A stretch of 64,000 bases of DNA from CAZONU01 sp965370045 (lineage in GTDB: Bacteria; Planctomycetota; SZUA-567; JAKLDR01), in NCBI GenBank assembly GCA_965370045.1, contig CBDUSI010000003.1, forward strand, positions 13,712 to 77,711. Reading direction: 5' to 3'. How positions within the stretch are numbered: the first letter of the stretch is position 1; each line of letters starts with the position of its first letter. The position numbers and the translations under genes are program-made. Shown here one piece after another: positions 34,543 through 43,473 of this stretch. A model generated the notes under the pieces. It was not told the origin of the DNA, ran no database searches, and saw only the letters and a list, made by a program, of their open reading frames with translations.

Positions 34543-35619
34543 TCACGAGCGCGCCGGGCCCTCGCCCCGCGGCCCCCGCCGGAAGCGCTTGAAGTAGCCC
34601 GGGCGGAAGTCGTCGTCGGCCAGCCGGTCGAAGAGGGCGAACTCCCTGATGACCGCGCGAACCGGCGCGCGCAGCAGCCAGCGCCGGTAGAGGACGAAGG
34701 TGCCCCAGAGGACCAGAATCCCCAACCCCACCATGCCGCAGATGACCGCGATGACCAGAACCCCGAGCTCAGAGGGGTGCTCCAACATCCACCCGAAGAC
34801 GGGGATGCAGGCAAGGAGGTACACCACCGGCGGAACCAGGCAGACCGCGATCTGTAGGCCGACGAGCGCCAGCCGTCCGATCATGGCCAGGCCCACCCGC
34901 CCGAAGCTGCCCAGCCGCACCGCGCAGGCCGCGCCCCAATGCGCCGCGGCCCAGGCCAGCACCATGTCGCCCGCGCACATCACCGGGCCCAGCAGCGCCC
35001 CGGTGGCGGAGAATCCCCCGCCTCCCAACACCCCCCCGAACCCGAACAGACCCAGCAGGCGCAGGGGCAGGAATGCCAGGGGCACGACGGCCAGCGAATC
35101 CGGGTACGCCAGGCTTCCACCCATCACGTAGAGCGGCAGGCAAAGCAGGCAGCAGAGCGCCGTGCGGAAGGCCGCCGGCAGCACCTTGCCCGCGGCGATG
35201 ACCCTGCGGGGCATGGGGGTGAGCACCAGTTGCCAGACGGTGTCCTTCTCCCGCTCGTTCAGGACCGATCCGGCCGAGCCCAGGAACGCGCCGATGACCA
35301 CGCCCAGGGGCAGAAGGTTCACCCACAGGGCCGCAAGGGTGCTCGCGAAGTTCCCTTTGCCCCCGGCCAGGGAAAGAGCAAAGAGCGCCGCGGCCATCCC
35401 CAGCGCGGCGAATCCGAAGCCGGCTACGCCCAGCATGTTCCGGCGGCTCCGCTTCAGGCCGAGCGCCACCAGCGGGTGTTTTCGATCGGCAAGCAGCGTG
35501 AACGGTCCGGGATTGGCCGCCCGGACGGCCCTGGCGACCTGCGCGTACCAGTCCGCCTCGCTCTCGCCGGGCAGGCGCACCAGCTCGTCCCTGTCGAGGA
35601 GATTATCGGGGGCGTCCAC
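34543..35619 (-). CDS. ABC-2-like polytopic membrane protein (paralogue 2)
   Basis: 358 aa from a GTG at 35619 with GGAGAAGG. It shares with the downstream paralogue PFTLLADRKHPLV, NEREKDTVWQLVLTPM, CAGDMVLAWAAAHWGAA and FDRLADDDF. It has about seven membrane helices. The EKDTxxxLLLTPM wording is typical of ABC-2 family permeases. The two probably form a heterodimeric membrane complex; no partner ATPase is encoded beside them. It is divergent from the HIT gene. Confidence 0.6.
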   Translation of the reverse strand: MDAPDNLLDRDELVRLPGESEADWYAQVARAVRAANPGPFTLLADRKHPLVALGLKRSRRNMLGVAGFGFAALGMAAALFALSLAGGKGNFASTLAALWVNLLPLGVVIGAFLGSAGSVLNEREKDTVWQLVLTPMPRRVIAAGKVLPAAFRTALCCLLCLPLYVMGGSLAYPDSLAVVPLAFLPLRLLGLFGFGGVLGGGGFSATGALLGPVMCAGDMVLAWAAAHWGAACAVRLGSFGRVGLAMIGRLALVGLQIAVCLVPPVVYLLACIPVFGWMLEHPSELGVLVIAVICGMVGLGILVLWGTFVLYRRWLLRAPVRAVIREFALFDRLADDDFRPGYFKRFRRGPRGEGPARS

Positions 35620-35756
35620 GAAGCCTTCTCCAAAACCGTTCTGGTAACATTCTGACGCGAATCGGCTCCCGGCGCAAGGGGCGAAGCGCGCGCCGCTTGC
35701 GGCCGCGCTTGCGCGCGGCTATAATCCCCGCCGTTCCGGCCGTCTGGAGGCTCCCG

Positions 35757-36092
35757 ATGGACTGTATCTTCTGCAAGATAGCCGCCAAGGAGATTCCCGG
35801 CCAGATCGTCCACGAAGACGAAGTCACCGTCGCCTTCCGGGACGTCAACCCGGCCGCGCCCACGCACGTCCTGATAATCCCCCGCGAGCACGTCGCCCGG
35901 GTCAGCGACCTCGAGGAGAAGCACGCCGGGCTGGTCGGCAGGCTCTTCCTGGCGGCCAGGAAGATCGCCGCGGCCGAGGGCCTGGAGGACTACCGCCTGG
36001 TGATGAACTGCGGCGAAGGCGCCGGGCAGAGCGTTTTTCACATCCACCTGCACTTGCTCGGCGGCCGGCGGATGACCTGGCCACCGGGTTAG
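35757..36092 (+). CDS. HIT-family nucleotide hydrolase (HINT-like)
   Basis: 111 aa from the ATG at 35757 preceded by GGAGG. It starts CIFCKIAAKEIPG and ends with the histidine triad HIHLHLLGG, diagnostic for HINT-type proteins that hydrolyse AMP-lysine or related phosphoramidates. Full length for the family. It lies 33 nt before tldD but has a generic housekeeping role. Confidence 0.93.
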   Translation: MDCIFCKIAAKEIPGQIVHEDEVTVAFRDVNPAAPTHVLIIPREHVARVSDLEEKHAGLVGRLFLAARKIAAAEGLEDYRLVMNCGEGAGQSVFHIHLHLLGGRRMTWPPG

Positions 36093-36125
36093 TCGTTTCC
36101 CCTGTCACCCTTCCGGAGGACCTTC

Positions 36126-37571
36126 ATGCAAGAGATACTGAAAAGCGCCCTGGACGCCGCGCGCGCCGCCGGCGCCTCCTTCGTCGAGGCCCGCTTCGTG
36201 GAGACGGGGGCCGAGGGTTACGAGGTCAAGAACGGCACGCCCGCCCGGGCGTCGAACTCAGTCGACCGCGGCCTGGGGGTGCGCGCCATCGTCGATGGCT
36301 GCTGGGGCTTCGCCTCGCTGGGCGACGTGACCCGCAAGACCCAGGCCGCGCGGGTCGCCAAGCTGGCCGTCAAGGTCGCCCGGGCCAGCGCCCTGGCGCC
36401 CGCCGCCGAGCCCGCCAAGCTGGCTCCCAACCCGCCGGGCAGCGGGGAGTACGCCACCCCCGTCGCGGAGGACCCCTTCGCCGTCCCGGTTGACGAGAAG
36501 ATGGGCCTGCTCGCCGAGGCCGAGAAGAAGCTTCACGGCGAGGCGCTGGCCGTCACCCAGGCCTTCATGAACCTCTACCGCAAGCACACCTGGTTCGCCA
36601 ACACCGAGGACGTGAGCTTCGAGCAGCGGATCACCGAGAGCGGCGCTGGGCTGGCCGCCACCGCGGTCCGCGGCGGCGACGTCCAGGTGCGCAGCTACCC
36701 CAACAGCTTCCGGGGCAACTTCGCGGCGGCGGGGTTTGAGTTCGTGCGCGGAATGCAGCTTGCCGAGAACGCCGAGCGGGTGGCCGCCGAAGCCAGGGGG
36801 CTGCTCGACGCCCCGCAGCTGCCCGCCGGAACGCGGGACGTGATCCTGGAGGGCGGGCAGCTGGCCCTGCAGGTGCACGAGTCCATCGGCCACCCCATAG
36901 AGCTCGACCGCGTCTTCGGGACCGAGGCGGCCTACGCGGGCACCAGCTTCCTGACCACGGAGAAGCTGGGCAACTTCCAGTACGGCTCGGAGCACGTCAA
37001 CGTGGTCGCCGACGCCACCGAACCGCTGGGCCTGGGGACCTTCGGCTTCGACGACGAGGGCACCCCGGGCAAGCGCATCGACGTCATCAGGAACGGGAAG
37101 TTCGTGGGCTACATCTCCGACCGGGAGAGCGCCGCGCGGCTGGGCCTGGAGAGCTCCGGCACGGCCCGGGCCATGAGCTGGAACCGCATCCCCATCGTGC
37201 GCATGTCCAACATCAACCTGCTCCCCGGCGAGTGGACGCTGCCCGATCTGCTGGCCGACACCGACGGCGGGGTCTACATGGCAACCAACCGTTCCTGGAG
37301 CATCGACGACCGCCGGCTCAACTTCCAGTTCGGCACGGAGATCGCCTGGGATATCTCCGGCGGCAAGCTCGGGAAGATGTACAAGAACCCCACCTACACG
37401 GGGATATCCCCGGAGTTCTGGAACTCCTGCGACGCGGTCTGCTCGCGGGACTTCTGGCGAATGTGGGGCACGCCCAACTGCGGCAAGGGACAACCGGGCC
37501 AGGCCGCTCACGTGGGGCACGGCACCGCGCCGTCCCGCTTCCGGAACGTCCGGGTGGGGGTAGTGAAATGA
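36126..37571 (+). CDS. tldD: Metalloprotease TldD
   Basis: 481 aa with GGAGGA upstream of the ATG. The U62 family active site HESIGH (near residue 252) supplies two zinc histidines and the catalytic glutamate; a later cysteine ligand is expected in the C-terminal region (GMWGTPNCGKGQPGQ). With TldE it forms a heterodimer that digests unfolded peptides and matures some modified peptides. The next gene is tldE, overlapped by 4 nt, so both are made together. Confidence 0.93.
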   Translation: MQEILKSALDAARAAGASFVEARFVETGAEGYEVKNGTPARASNSVDRGLGVRAIVDGCWGFASLGDVTRKTQAARVAKLAVKVARASALAPAAEPAKLAPNPPGSGEYATPVAEDPFAVPVDEKMGLLAEAEKKLHGEALAVTQAFMNLYRKHTWFANTEDVSFEQRITESGAGLAATAVRGGDVQVRSYPNSFRGNFAAAGFEFVRGMQLAENAERVAAEARGLLDAPQLPAGTRDVILEGGQLALQVHESIGHPIELDRVFGTEAAYAGTSFLTTEKLGNFQYGSEHVNVVADATEPLGLGTFGFDDEGTPGKRIDVIRNGKFVGYISDRESAARLGLESSGTARAMSWNRIPIVRMSNINLLPGEWTLPDLLADTDGGVYMATNRSWSIDDRRLNFQFGTEIAWDISGGKLGKMYKNPTYTGISPEFWNSCDAVCSRDFWRMWGTPNCGKGQPGQAAHVGHGTAPSRFRNVRVGVVK

Positions 37572-38929
37572 TCGGTCGAACGAGAGCCGAGAAGATTCTG
37601 GAAAGCGCGCTGTCGGCCCTGGAGCGCGCCGGCGCTGAGGAGTCCCACGTCACCCTCTTCGTCGAGGAGCAGGGACTGACCCGCTTCGCCAACAACTACA
37701 TCCACCAGAACGTCAGCGAGAACGACGCGGGGCTCGGCCTGGTGGCCGCGCTGGGCAAGCGCCTGGGCAGCGCCGGCACCAACCGCCTGGACCGCGCGGG
37801 CATCTCGGCCTGCGCCAAGCAGGCGGTGGCCATCGCCCGGCAGTCCGTCGAGAACCCCGACTTCCCGGGGATGGTCAAGTCGGGGGCCGCCCCGGAAGTG
37901 GCCGATGGCCTCGACGCCAAGACCGCGCGGATGAGCCCGGCGGGGCGCGCGCGGATCGTCGCGCGGGCCACCAAGCGCTCGGCCAAGAAGGGCACCTCGG
38001 CCTCCGGCAAGGTCTCCTCCAGCGCAACGGAGATCGCCGTGGCCAACAGCGCCGGGACGGTGCAGTACTGCGCGCTGAGCGGCTTCGGCGCGACGGCCAC
38101 GGCGATGATCGACGGCGCGGCCGGCTCGGAGAGCTGGTCGGCGGGCTCGGCTGCCGCGCTCAAGGCCCAGCTCGGCAAGTTCGGCGCCGGAGCGGTCAAG
38201 ACCGCGCTCAAGGCCCGCAAGCCCAAGCGCGTCGAGCCCGGCGAGTGGACCGTGGTGCTGGCTCCCCGCGCGGTCTCCGAGATGCTCGACTTCCTGTCCT
38301 ACCTGGGCTTCAACTCCCAGGCGCACGTCGAGGGCCGCTCGTGCCTGGCCGGCAAGATGGGCACCAAAGTAGTAAGCGAAAAGATCACCCTGCGCGACGA
38401 CGGGCTCGCGCCGGAGGGGCTACCCCTGCCCTTCGACTTCGAGGGCGTGCCCCGCAGGCCGCTCACGCTCATTGAGAGGGGCGTGGCCAAAGAGCTGCCC
38501 CACTCCACGAGAACGGCGAGGAAGATGGGCGCCGAGCTCACCGGCCACTCCTTCGGGCCGACCTCCACCATGGGAGGAATGCCCATGCACCTGGTCCTGG
38601 ACCCGGGAGAGGCCTCGCTCGACGAGATGATCGCCTCCACCGAGAAGGGGCTCTTCGTCTCCCGCTTCTGGTACACCAACGTGGCCGAGCCGGCCAAGGC
38701 GGTGATCACCGGCATGACCCGCGACGGCCTGTTCCTGGTGACCAAGGGCAAGCTCCGCCGGGCGGTCTGCAACCTGCGCTTCACCCAGTCGGTGCTGGAG
38801 GCGCTGGGCAACGTGGAGATGGTCGGCTCCGAGATGGTGGGGGTCGGCGGCGACTGGGGCGCGGGGCAAACCCGCTGCCCGGCGCTCAAGATCCGGGACT
38901 TCCGCTTCACCGGCGCCACGGAATTCTGA
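37568..38929 (+). CDS. tldE: TldE/PmbA subunit
   Basis: 453 aa from the ATG at 37568 (ATGA overlap with tldD). Same fold as TldD but without the HExxxH motif, as expected for the inactive partner subunit. Recognisable features are RFANNYIHQNVSEND at the N-terminus, LSYLGFNSQ and GHSFGPTSTMGGMPMHL near the C-terminus. No RiPP precursor or modifying enzyme is in the neighbourhood, so I infer the general proteolytic role. Confidence 0.9.
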   Translation: MIGRTRAEKILESALSALERAGAEESHVTLFVEEQGLTRFANNYIHQNVSENDAGLGLVAALGKRLGSAGTNRLDRAGISACAKQAVAIARQSVENPDFPGMVKSGAAPEVADGLDAKTARMSPAGRARIVARATKRSAKKGTSASGKVSSSATEIAVANSAGTVQYCALSGFGATATAMIDGAAGSESWSAGSAAALKAQLGKFGAGAVKTALKARKPKRVEPGEWTVVLAPRAVSEMLDFLSYLGFNSQAHVEGRSCLAGKMGTKVVSEKITLRDDGLAPEGLPLPFDFEGVPRRPLTLIERGVAKELPHSTRTARKMGAELTGHSFGPTSTMGGMPMHLVLDPGEASLDEMIASTEKGLFVSRFWYTNVAEPAKAVITGMTRDGLFLVTKGKLRRAVCNLRFTQSVLEALGNVEMVGSEMVGVGGDWGAGQTRCPALKIRDFRFTGATEF

Positions 38930-38958
38930 GGGTCGCGATCTGGGGTTTGGGGATTTGC

Positions 38959-39753
38959 ATGGTTGAACCTTTGACCTGTGGCAAGACAGGCACATATGCT
39001 CCCGGGAACTTGGGAGATATTATTAAGCACAGTTGGTTAATAGAAGTCACCCGTATCTTGCTGTACGGGGTGAGAGACAAACCTTTTGTGTATGCCGATG
39101 TTTTCGCTGGCTGCCCTGAGTATCCGCTTGCTTCCGGAGACAAGGGGTGGACCGCTTGGGGAAGCAAGATTCAGACAAGCCTTCTAGCAAGGCTCCAACA
39201 AGATTTCGAACTCCGCGGCAAGTACGCTGGGTCAACAACCTTAGTCCGTCTTGTCTGCAAAGAGGCATCTGCGCCGTTGGAAATACTAGCTTACGACGCG
39301 GACGGGGGGCGTTGCGAAGTTCTTACTGGTTCCGGCACGGTCTTGCTCGACCTCAAGTCGGGTTATGATATTCTGGACGACGCTACCTTGTTGCACCGAG
39401 CAGACCTACTCTTGCTTGATCCCTACAATTTCCTTCCGCGAAGTAACTGGGAAAAACACATCGGCGGACTTGTCAGCGCAGCAGAAGATGCACCCACGCT
39501 GCTGTTCCTTTACAACAAGATGCGCTTCCATAAGAACTACGATTCCTTCAGGACTAAACTGGCAGAACTCACGCGAGATAAAGTTACCGGATGCGTCGGT
39601 CGGTTGCGTGGAGCTTCAGCATGGTATGAGATGATGCTCCTCTACAAGAAAGGCATTGAATGGGACTCACCCGTCTCGAAGGCACTTGAGAGTATGACCC
39701 ATCAACTGACAGAGGCAACAGATGTAGAGTCGAAGTTCGAACCGGTGGGGTGA
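38959..39753 (+). CDS. RlmJ-like SAM-dependent methyltransferase-fold protein, low GC
   Basis: 264 aa from the ATG at 38959 (GGGGA upstream); a TTG four codons earlier is possible. The pattern GNLGDIIKHSWLIE, YADVFAGCPEYP, then LLLLDPYNFLPR resembles RlmJ, the 23S rRNA A2030 methyltransferase, where DPPY is catalytic. Here DPYN replaces it, so activity is uncertain; three-Cys-motif partner proteins are an alternative. Its composition is clearly more AT-rich than the genes around it, which suggests recent transfer. It is inserted between tldE and an acyl-AMP ligase. Confidence 0.55.
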   Translation: MVEPLTCGKTGTYAPGNLGDIIKHSWLIEVTRILLYGVRDKPFVYADVFAGCPEYPLASGDKGWTAWGSKIQTSLLARLQQDFELRGKYAGSTTLVRLVCKEASAPLEILAYDADGGRCEVLTGSGTVLLDLKSGYDILDDATLLHRADLLLLDPYNFLPRSNWEKHIGGLVSAAEDAPTLLFLYNKMRFHKNYDSFRTKLAELTRDKVTGCVGRLRGASAWYEMMLLYKKGIEWDSPVSKALESMTHQLTEATDVESKFEPVG

Positions 39754-39759
39754 TTCACC

Positions 39760-41232
39760 ATGCCCATAACCCGCGCCTTCTTTGAAACCGCCGCCCGCTG
39801 TCCGGGGAGCACCGCCGTCCTGGACGGTGAACGTTTGTTGACCTACGGCGAACTCGCGGTCCTCGCCCGGCGCGCGGCACTGCGCATCGCCGGAGCCACC
39901 GACCGGGAGCACGTGGCGGTTTACCTGCCGAGCTCCGCCGGGTTCCTGGTGACCTTTCTGGGCGTGCTGGCCGCCGGCCGGGCGGTGGTGCCGCTCAACC
40001 TGTTCCTGGCGCCCGACGAACTGGCCGCCGTCATGGAACACGCCGAGACCGACCTGGTTATTACGTGCGGGGAGCTGGCCGACCGCCTGCCGGCCGGCGC
40101 CGCGAAGCAAATCCTCGTCGAGGAGCTGATTTCCTCCGAGGACGCCGCCGAGCCGGCCTCCCGGGAGCCCGACGACCTGGCCGTGCTGCTTTACACTTCC
40201 GGCTCCACCGGGCAACCCAAGGGCGTCAGGCTCAGTCACCGGAACCTCCTGGCCAACGCGCGGGCCGCGGCCCAGGCCGCCGGCTTCCGCTCCGACGACC
40301 GCGTGCTGGGGGCCCTGCCGCCCTTTCACAGCTTCGCGCTGACCGCCACGCTGCTGGCCCCGCTGCTGACCGGGGCCGCGGTGAGCACCCTGGCGCGCTT
40401 TCACCCCGAGGGGGCCCTGGACCTCTGCGAGGAGTGCGAGGCCACGGTCATCCTGGGAGTGCCCTCCATGTACCGGCTGATGGCCCGGTCCCAGAAGGCC
40501 CGGCCGCGGCAGCTGCGCGGCCTGCGCATGGTGTTCTCGGGCGGCGAGCGCCTGCCCCAGAAGATCCGCGCGGAGTTCGAAGCCGTCTTCGGCACCGAGA
40601 TCCACGAGGGTTACGGGCTCACCGAGTGCTCGCCGGTGGTGGCCATCAACCGTCCCGGCGCCAACCGTCCGGGCACGGTGGGCCAGCCGCTGGAGCACCT
40701 CGAGGTGCGCATCGTCGGCCAGGACGGCCTCTCTCTGCCGGCCGGCGAGGAGGGCGAGATATGGGTGCGTGGCGACAGCGTGATGTGCGGCTACCACCGC
40801 GACGAGAAGGAGACCGATGGCGCGATCTCTTCCGAGCGCTGGCTGCGCACCGGCGACCTGGGCCGCCTCGACGCGGACGGCTATCTCACCATCACCGGGC
40901 GGATCAAGGAGCTGATCATCGTCGCCGGCGAGAACGTGCACCCCGGCGAGGTGGAGGAGGCCGCCACCTCCCACCCCGCGGTGGCCGAGTGCGCGGCGCT
41001 GGGCGAGCCCGACGAGCAGCGCGGCGAGCACGTGGTGCTCTTCGCCGTGGCCCGCCCGGAGGTCGAGCTCCGCCCCGAGGAGCTCAAGGCCCACTGTCGC
41101 GAGCGGCTGGCCGGCTACAAGGTCCCCCGCAGGGTCCTGATCGCCGACGAGCTGCCCAAGCTCCCCACCGGCAAGGTCAACAAACGTGCGCTGGCGGCGC
41201 AGCTCGCCGGGAAGGACGGTCGCTCGGCATGA
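39760..41232 (+). CDS. AMP-dependent synthetase/ligase (acyl-CoA or acyl-ACP synthetase-like)
   Basis: 490 aa, ANL superfamily. A3/P-loop LYTSGSTGQPKGVRLSH, adenylate motif EGYGLTECSPVV and the hinge/C-terminal region TGDLGRLDADGYLTITGR are present. The catalytic lysine is in LPTGKVNKR near the C-terminus. It activates a carboxylic acid, most likely a fatty acid, as acyl-AMP and then thioester. The stop overlaps the start of the next phosphatase gene (ATGA), an unusual pairing. Confidence 0.85.
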   Translation: MPITRAFFETAARCPGSTAVLDGERLLTYGELAVLARRAALRIAGATDREHVAVYLPSSAGFLVTFLGVLAAGRAVVPLNLFLAPDELAAVMEHAETDLVITCGELADRLPAGAAKQILVEELISSEDAAEPASREPDDLAVLLYTSGSTGQPKGVRLSHRNLLANARAAAQAAGFRSDDRVLGALPPFHSFALTATLLAPLLTGAAVSTLARFHPEGALDLCEECEATVILGVPSMYRLMARSQKARPRQLRGLRMVFSGGERLPQKIRAEFEAVFGTEIHEGYGLTECSPVVAINRPGANRPGTVGQPLEHLEVRIVGQDGLSLPAGEEGEIWVRGDSVMCGYHRDEKETDGAISSERWLRTGDLGRLDADGYLTITGRIKELIIVAGENVHPGEVEEAATSHPAVAECAALGEPDEQRGEHVVLFAVARPEVELRPEELKAHCRERLAGYKVPRRVLIADELPKLPTGKVNKRALAAQLAGKDGRSA

Positions 41233-41693
41233 ACGGCCGCGGCCTCACCGTGATCGTCCCCGGCCGCCTGGCGGTGATGCACCGCCCGGGAATGTACACC
41301 TCGCTGCGCGAGGACCTGGCCTTCCTGCGCAAGGAGCGCGTAGTGGCTATCGTCTCGCTGACGGTCTCCGCGCTGGACGCCGCGGAGCTCCGCGGGGCCG
41401 AGATGGAATGCCTCCACGAGCCGGTGACGGACTTCACCGCGCCCGCTCCCGAACAGCTCGAGCGCATCATCGAGTTCATCGCCCGCCAGAGCGAGAAACC
41501 GGGCCGGCTGGTCCTGGTGCACTGCGGCGCGGGCCTGGGCCGCAGCGGCACGGTGGCCGCGGCCTTCCTGGTCAGGGAGGGCATGGCGCCCGGCGCGGCC
41601 ATCGAGCGGGTCCGCGAGCTCCGGCCCTTCTCGGTGGAAACCGAGGAGCAGGAAACGGCGGTCGAGGACTACGCCCGGCGGCTGCGAGGCTGA
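41229..41693 (+). CDS. Dual-specificity/tyrosine phosphatase-like protein
   Basis: 154 aa. The Cys-based P-loop HCGAGLGRSG (residues 97-106) with an upstream general-acid region (HEPVTDF) fits small dual-specificity or PTEN-like phosphatases. It may act on phospho-Tyr/Ser or on a phospholipid. It is translationally coupled to the ligase gene upstream. Confidence 0.8.
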   Translation: MNGRGLTVIVPGRLAVMHRPGMYTSLREDLAFLRKERVVAIVSLTVSALDAAELRGAEMECLHEPVTDFTAPAPEQLERIIEFIARQSEKPGRLVLVHCGAGLGRSGTVAAAFLVREGMAPGAAIERVRELRPFSVETEEQETAVEDYARRLRG

Positions 41694-41729
41694 GGAACGA
41701 CGCCTCCGGCCCCCTGGCATCATTCTTGC

Positions 41730-41757
41730 TTGCAAGTCGCCTCCCTGGAGCTAACAT
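41730..41757 (+). promoter_or_regulatory. Possible promoter of metG
   Basis: TTGCAA at 41730-41735 and TAACAT at 41752-41757 with a 16-nt spacer, about 25 nt before the metG ATG. Both boxes match only four of six consensus bases. Confidence 0.25.
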
Positions 41758-41782
41758 CCCATGGGGAGGGGTCTTTACGCCC

Positions 41783-43462
41783 ATGAGCACGCCGGCCAGA
41801 TACCTGGTAACCAGCGCCCTGCCTTACGCCAACGGGCGCATCCACGTGGGCCACGTGGCCGGGGCCTACTTGCCGGCGGACATCTACGTGCGCTTCCTGC
41901 GCTCGACGGGCCGCGACGTGATCTACGTTTGCGGCTCGGACGAAAACGGAGTGCCCATCACCCTCACCGCCGAGAAGGCCGGGGTCTCGCCCCAGGAGAT
42001 AGTCGACAAGTTCCACCCGGCCAACGAGGCCGCCTTCCACAGCCTGGGCATAGACTTCGACGTTTACGGCCGGACGACGAGCAAGCACCACGCGAAGGTC
42101 AGCCAGGACTTCTTTCTGAAGCTCCACGCGGCCGGGCACATCGAGGACAAGGTCGGCGAGCAGCTCTACTGCCCGGCCTGCGAGCGCTTCCTGCCCGACC
42201 GCTACGTCTCCGGGACCTGCCCCAACCCGGCCTGCGGTTTCAGCGACGCCAAGGGCGACCAGTGCGAGGCCTGCGGCCGGACGCTCAGCCCGCTTGAGCT
42301 GGTCGCGCCGCGCTGCGAGATATGCAAGAAGACCCCCGAGCCGCGCGAGACCCGCCACTGGTACATCAAGCTGGGCGACTTCCAGAAGAAGCTCGATGAG
42401 TGGCTGGCGACCAAGACCGACTGGCGCGAGAACATCGGCCGCTTCTGCAAGGGCTGGCTCCAGGAGGGACTCAGGAGCCGGGCCATCACCCGGGACATCA
42501 CCTGGGGCATCCCCGCGCCGCTGGCCGAGGCCCGGGGCAAGGTGCTCTACGTGTGGTTCGACGCGCCCATCGGTTACATGTCCTTCACCCAGGAACTCTT
42601 CGCCGAGCGCGGCGACGCGGCGGGCTGGAAGAAGTACTGGTGCGACCCCGAAAGCGCGAGGATCCACGTCATCGGCAAGGCCCATATAGTATTCCACGCG
42701 CTGAGCTGGCCGGCCATGCTCATGGGCCACGGGGAGATCAACCTGCCGGCCAACGTGGTGGCCAACGAGTTCCTGAACGTCAGGGGGCAGAAGAGCTCCA
42801 AGAGCCGCAACTGGGCGGTGTGGCTCGACGAGTACCTGGAACGGTTCCCACCCGACCCGCTGCGCTACTACCTCACCGCCAACGCCCCCGAGGGCCGCGA
42901 CGCGGACTTCCGCTGGGAGGACTTGCAGAGCCGCAACAACACCGAACTGGCCGCGGCGCTGGGCAACTTCGTGCACCGCACGCTCTCCTTCGCCGGCAAG
43001 TACTTCGAGGGCAAAGTGCCCCAGCGCGGCGCGCTCGACGGCCAGGCCGAAGCCGCCCTGGCCGAGGCCGAGACCGCCGGAAGGGAAGTGGCCGCCGAGC
43101 TGGAGGCCTTCCGCTTCAAGGCCGCCCTGCAGCGGCTCATGAAACTGGCCAAGAACGCCAACCGTTACTTCGACGCCGCCGCCCCCTGGAAGACCCGCAA
43201 GACCGACCTGGCCGCCTGCGGGACGGCCATCAACGTATGCCTCGCGCTGGTCGACCGCCTGGCCGCGCTGATGTATCCCTTTCTGCCCTTCTCGGCGGCC
43301 AAACTGGAGAGCTTCCTGGGCCGCTCGGGCCGGGAGCTGCCCCGCCGCTGGGACGCGCTGGGCGACGGGCTCGCCGCCGACACCACGCTGGGCAAGCCGG
43401 AGCCGCTCTTCAGGCAGATCGAGGACGAGGAAATAGTGGCCGCGGAGGCCAAGCTGGGTTAG
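41783..43462 (+). CDS. metG: Methionyl-tRNA synthetase
   Basis: 559 aa from the ATG at 41783, with GGAGG upstream; the open frame extends further only as a shadow. HIGH-type motif HVGH at 21-24, four CxxC-like knuckles (CPAC, CPNPAC, CEAC, CEIC) of the two-zinc MetRS class, and the activation loop KSSKS near residue 337 in place of KMSKS. The anticodon-binding helical domain is present; a C-terminal EMAPII-like dimerisation domain is absent. Essential for charging tRNA(Met). Confidence 0.95.
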   Translation: MSTPARYLVTSALPYANGRIHVGHVAGAYLPADIYVRFLRSTGRDVIYVCGSDENGVPITLTAEKAGVSPQEIVDKFHPANEAAFHSLGIDFDVYGRTTSKHHAKVSQDFFLKLHAAGHIEDKVGEQLYCPACERFLPDRYVSGTCPNPACGFSDAKGDQCEACGRTLSPLELVAPRCEICKKTPEPRETRHWYIKLGDFQKKLDEWLATKTDWRENIGRFCKGWLQEGLRSRAITRDITWGIPAPLAEARGKVLYVWFDAPIGYMSFTQELFAERGDAAGWKKYWCDPESARIHVIGKAHIVFHALSWPAMLMGHGEINLPANVVANEFLNVRGQKSSKSRNWAVWLDEYLERFPPDPLRYYLTANAPEGRDADFRWEDLQSRNNTELAAALGNFVHRTLSFAGKYFEGKVPQRGALDGQAEAALAEAETAGREVAAELEAFRFKAALQRLMKLAKNANRYFDAAAPWKTRKTDLAACGTAINVCLALVDRLAALMYPFLPFSAAKLESFLGRSGRELPRRWDALGDGLAADTTLGKPEPLFRQIEDEEIVAAEAKLG

Positions 43463-43473
43463 GAGGTTCTCAG

